NCBI GenBank assembly: GCA_016705365.1
Contig: JADIYI010000008.1
Span: 1,116,001-1,180,000, forward strand
Direction: 5' to 3'
Origin: Gammaproteobacteria bacterium
Lineage (GTDB): Bacteria > Pseudomonadota > Gammaproteobacteria > Pseudomonadales > UBA5518
Length of the DNA: 64,000 nucleotides
Part shown: positions 61,610 through 64,000 of the stretch, piece by piece
Numbering within the stretch: the first letter of the stretch is position 1
How the letters are laid out: each line of letters begins with the position of its first letter
Program-made: the position numbers and the translations under genes
The notes under the pieces: generated by a model
What the model was told of the DNA's origin: nothing
Database searches by the model: none
Seen by the model: the letters and a program-made list of their open reading frames with translations, nothing else

Positions 61610-62632
61610 TCAGTGAGCGCGTGGTGCCGGATTGCGCTCGATACCGCCGCTCGCCTGGATCACCAGTCCAAGCATTTCCGTCCACGCATCCTGCGGCTCC
61701 AGCCCCTTGATGCAACGGTCCACGAGCGCCGCGCGGCGCAGCAATTCGTGCATGCCGCGCGAGCCGAGACGGCGGACCGCGACCGCGTAGTGCGGTCGGC
61801 CGCGCTCGGCGCGCACAGCCTGGTCCATGGATTCGCCGCTGGCGTGGCGTTGCGCGACACGCATCAGCCGCCGAATCTCGGCCGCGAAGGCGCCGAGCAC
61901 CATCTGGATTTCCTCGCCCTCGGCGCGCAGTCCCTGCAGGGTGCGGATGGTCGCGGCACGGTCACCCTCGAGCGCACGATCGCACAGATCGAATGAGGAA
62001 TAGCGCGCGCTGTCGGTGACCAGTGCCGCCAGGGTGCGGGCATCCAGTGCGCCCGGTTCGGCCAGCAGCCGGAGTTTCTCGATCTCCTGTTGCGCGGCAA
62101 GCAGGTTACCTTCCACGCGCTCGGCGAGCAGGGCCACTGCGCCCGCATCGGGTCTGAAACCCGCCTCCCGCAAACGCTTGCCGATCCAGCCAGGCAGTTC
62201 GTTGCGCCTGACCGGCCAGGCCTTGACGGCGACGCCCGTCTCGTCGATGGCCTTGAACCAGGCCGATTTTTCGGCGCTCCAGTCGATCTTGCCGGCGAGC
62301 AGCAACAGCACGGTATCCGGTGGGGGACGGGCTGCGATGGCGCGCAGAACAGTCGCGCCCTCGCTACCTGGCTTGCCGCCGGCAAGCCGGATCTCGATCA
62401 GCTTGTGCTCGGCAAACAAGGACAGGCTGCTGCATTCGGCGAGCACGAGATTCCAGTCGAAACCGGCGTCCGCATCAAATATCCTGCGCTCGGCGTAGCC
62501 GCGGGTGCGGCATGCCGCGCGCAGTTCGTCCGCGCTTTCCTGCAGCAACAGCGGTTCCTCGCCGTAGAGCAGGTACATCGGTGCGAGCTGTCGCTCGAGC
62601 TGTTTGGCCAGATCCGCGACGCCGATTCGCAT
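61610..62632 (-). CDS. holA: DNA polymerase III delta subunit
   Basis: Opens the beta clamp as part of the clamp loader. The 340-residue protein begins MRIGVADLAKQLERQLAPMYLLYG, followed by EEPLLLQE, LLLLAGKIDWS and the helical C-terminal collar domain; the length matches HolA (about 343). It follows lptE by 15 bp in the leuS-lptE-holA order known from E. coli and Pseudomonas. Confidence 0.95.
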   Translation of the reverse strand: MRIGVADLAKQLERQLAPMYLLYGEEPLLLQESADELRAACRTRGYAERRIFDADAGFDWNLVLAECSSLSLFAEHKLIEIRLAGGKPGSEGATVLRAIAARPPPDTVLLLLAGKIDWSAEKSAWFKAIDETGVAVKAWPVRRNELPGWIGKRLREAGFRPDAGAVALLAERVEGNLLAAQQEIEKLRLLAEPGALDARTLAALVTDSARYSSFDLCDRALEGDRAATIRTLQGLRAEGEEIQMVLGAFAAEIRRLMRVAQRHASGESMDQAVRAERGRPHYAVAVRRLGSRGMHELLRRAALVDRCIKGLEPQDAWTEMLGLVIQASGGIERNPAPRAH

Positions 62633-62647
62633 GTGGACTCCCAGGCG

Positions 62648-63154
62648 CTATTTCAGGTTTGCGGCATCGGCATGGCGCATTTGCCGGAAAATCTGTCCGA
62701 CCAGGTTGCTCTGCAATTCGGACAGGATCAGATTCTCTTCGTCCTGCTTCGCGATCACGCTGTTGGGGTCGTAGCTGTAAACGCGGCTGGCGCTGATTTC
62801 GCGCGGGCCGAGCACGATGTCCCCGGCGCCATTGCGCAGCTCGAATTCGACGGTCACGCGCATTTCCTGTTCCGCGCTGCGCGCTTCCCGATCAAGTGCC
62901 ACGTTGCGCGAATTGATCCTTTCCGGGCTGGTATGCAGGGAAAAGACGCCGGCGCCGTCGACCAGCTCCACCCCCGCGGCAACCAGCGCGCGGGCGAGCT
63001 TCTGCTCGAACACGCCGCCCTTCGTCTCGCTGACCAGGCGCAACTGTTGCAAATGGGGCGGCACTTCCTGCACGCCACGCGGGTGCCAGCCGCAGGCGCC
63101 AAGCACCAGGGCCAGGGCCAGGGAGGTCCAGAGACGAGTGATGGTGCAATGCAT
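62648..63154 (-). CDS. lptE: LPS-assembly lipoprotein LptE
   Basis: Forms the outer-membrane LPS translocon with LptD. The 168-residue protein has a signal peptide with lipobox LGAC (Cys21), CGWHPRG after it, and a small alpha/beta domain. The weakly conserved sequence fits LptE by size, lipobox and position 7 bp downstream of leuS. Confidence 0.92.
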   Translation of the reverse strand: MHCTITRLWTSLALALVLGACGWHPRGVQEVPPHLQQLRLVSETKGGVFEQKLARALVAAGVELVDGAGVFSLHTSPERINSRNVALDREARSAEQEMRVTVEFELRNGAGDIVLGPREISASRVYSYDPNSVIAKQDEENLILSELQSNLVGQIFRQMRHADAANLK

Positions 63155-63161
63155 GATGGTG

Positions 63162-64000
63162 CTATCCCACTACGATATTGAGCAGTTTGTTCGGTACCAC
63201 GATGACTTTCCGCACCTGCTTGCCGTCGATGAAGCGCAGTACCTGTTCGTCGTTCAATGCGAGGCGCTCGAGTTCCTCGCGCGATGCATCGCTCGCGACG
63301 TTCAGGCGGGCGCGCAACTTGCCGTTGACCTGCACCACGAGCTCGAATTCGTTGCGCTTCATGGCGTTGGCATCGGCCTGCGGCCACGGCGCATCGATCA
63401 CCGGGGCGCCGTGGCCGAGGTGCTGCCACAGGGCGTGACAGGCGTGCGGTACGATCGGTGCGAGCAGCAGTACCGCCGCCTCCAATGCTTCGCGCTCCGC
63501 GGCAAGGCCCGCGGCCGATGTGCGATCGCTGTGGCGCGACACTTCGTTCAGCAGTTCCATGACCGCCGCGATTGCGGTGTTGAAAGTCTGCCGGCGCGCG
63601 AAATCATCGCTGACCTTGGTGATGGTCTCATGGGTCTTGCGACGCAGAGAGAAATTGGGGTCAGAGTCAATTTCCTGCGGAAAGTCGCCTCTGACCCCAA
63701 TTTCTCCCCCGATTTCTGATGCGGTCGATACATGCGCATGCACCGCTTTCCACAACCGCTTGAGAAAGCGGCTGGCACCGGCCACGCCTTCGTCCGACCA
63801 CTCCAGGCTGTGTTCGGGCGGTGCCGCGAACATCACGAACAAACGCACCGTATCGGCGCCGTAGCGGGCGATGAGCGCTTCCGGGTCGACGGTATTTCCC
63901 TTGGATTTGGACATCTTGCTGCCGTCCTTGAGCACCATGCCCTGGCACAGCAGACGCGTGAAGGGTTCATCGCTCCCGATCAGGCCTTCATCGCGCATCA
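63162..64000 (-). CDS. leuS: Leucyl-tRNA synthetase, C-terminal part (5' end beyond the window)
   Basis: The class I signature KMSKSKGNTVDPE, the helical anticodon-binding domain (QTFNTAIAAVMELLNE) and the C-terminal tail (GKQVRKVIVVPNKLLNIVV) identify LeuRS. The 5' end is cut off at 64000. Between AVHAHVS and LRRKTHETI the protein carries a stretch GEIGVRGDFPQEIDSDPNF encoded by a perfect inverted-repeat element (63649-63706), inserted without breaking the frame. This is a linker after the KMSKS region, so the enzyme may tolerate it. Confidence 0.96.
   Translation of the reverse strand, partial: MRDEGLIGSDEPFTRLLCQGMVLKDGSKMSKSKGNTVDPEALIARYGADTVRLFVMFAAPPEHSLEWSDEGVAGASRFLKRLWKAVHAHVSTASEIGGEIGVRGDFPQEIDSDPNFSLRRKTHETITKVSDDFARRQTFNTAIAAVMELLNEVSRHSDRTSAAGLAAEREALEAAVLLLAPIVPHACHALWQHLGHGAPVIDAPWPQADANAMKRNEFELVVQVNGKLRARLNVASDASREELERLALNDEQVLRFIDGKQVRKVIVVPNKLLNIVVG
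63649..63706. repeat. 58-bp palindromic element inside leuS
   Basis: GAGAAATTGGGGTCAGAG (63649-63666) and its exact reverse complement (63689-63706) flank a 22-bp centre with a second small stem TTTCC-TGC-GGAAA (63671-63683). The GGGGTCAGAG core resembles palindromic repeats I recall from many gammaproteobacterial genomes, often tied to REP-associated transposases. It is in frame within leuS. Only this copy was seen in the window. Confidence 0.85.

Noticed and set aside
1..64000. tRNA genes, rRNA, CRISPR arrays, prophage or insertion sequences
   Set aside because: None was seen by eye; a tRNAscan and repeat search would be needed to exclude them fully.

Overview
The window reads as a chromosomal segment of a high-GC gammaproteobacterium. 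From memory, the gene order resembles Pseudomonas and its relatives in three separate blocks: trpGDC-vfr-osmC-coq7, then dsbD-aroQ-accBC-prmA-DUF3426-dusB-fis-purH-purD, then proA-nadD-rsfS-rlmH-mrdA-rodA-mltB-rlpA-dacC-(dat)-ybeD-lipB-lipA with holA-lptE-leuS. The blocks are joined differently from Pseudomonas, so a related marine or soil lineage (Cellvibrionales/Halieaceae-like) is an inference. No rRNA, tRNA, CRISPR array, prophage or intact insertion sequence was recognised.

Layout. 1-11 kb: a truncated YcjX-type P-loop gene, ppc, the tryptophan genes trpGDC, a Vfr/CRP regulator, an OsmC protein, coq7, an AAA ATPase and a queuosine-precursor transporter. 11-22 kb: an accessory island between two conserved blocks. 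It holds an AraC regulator, two outer-membrane barrel proteins at the edges, two exported DUF3604 proteins, a large MscS-type channel, a HupE/UreJ-type membrane protein and a membrane-anchored parvulin. 22.5-33 kb: a minus-strand run from dsbD to purD covering disulfide reduction, shikimate, fatty-acid and purine synthesis, and ribosome/tRNA modification. 33-44 kb: a copper chaperone, DUF2333, a frameshifted PfkB sugar/adenosine kinase, PBP1b, a TPR lipoprotein, a ModF-like ABC protein, a Nudix hydrolase, an RND exporter and a LON-domain protein. 44.5-59.5 kb: proline and NAD synthesis, ribosome maturation, the rod-shape and peptidoglycan cluster, D-amino-acid aminotransferase and lipoate synthesis, with an M13 peptidase lipoprotein gene between lipB and lipA. 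59.5-64 kb: small unknown genes, a glyoxalase-fold protein, a GST-like protein, holA, lptE and the 3' part of leuS.

The most interesting items are these. (1) The DUF3604 island: both paralogs show the four-motif metal-ligand pattern of PHP-type phosphoesterases on exported proteins, beside a HupE metal-permease-like protein and a foldase. This suggests an undescribed envelope metallohydrolase system. (2) A perfect 18-bp inverted-repeat element (58 bp in all) lies in frame inside leuS. (3) Two single-base frameshifts interrupt a PfkB kinase and, less certainly, a small orphan gene. (4) A palindromic site sits on a good sigma70-like promoter between the ModF-like and Nudix genes.

Many genes are translationally coupled by ATGA or GTGA overlaps (trpD-trpC, dusB-fis, prmA-DUF3426, nadD-rsfS-rlmH, mrdA-rodA, dat-ybeD-lipB, PPIase-HupE). 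Several starts are non-ATG and were chosen by Shine-Dalgarno position (dusB and mltB TTG; nadD, rsfS, rlmH, rlpA and dacC GTG).
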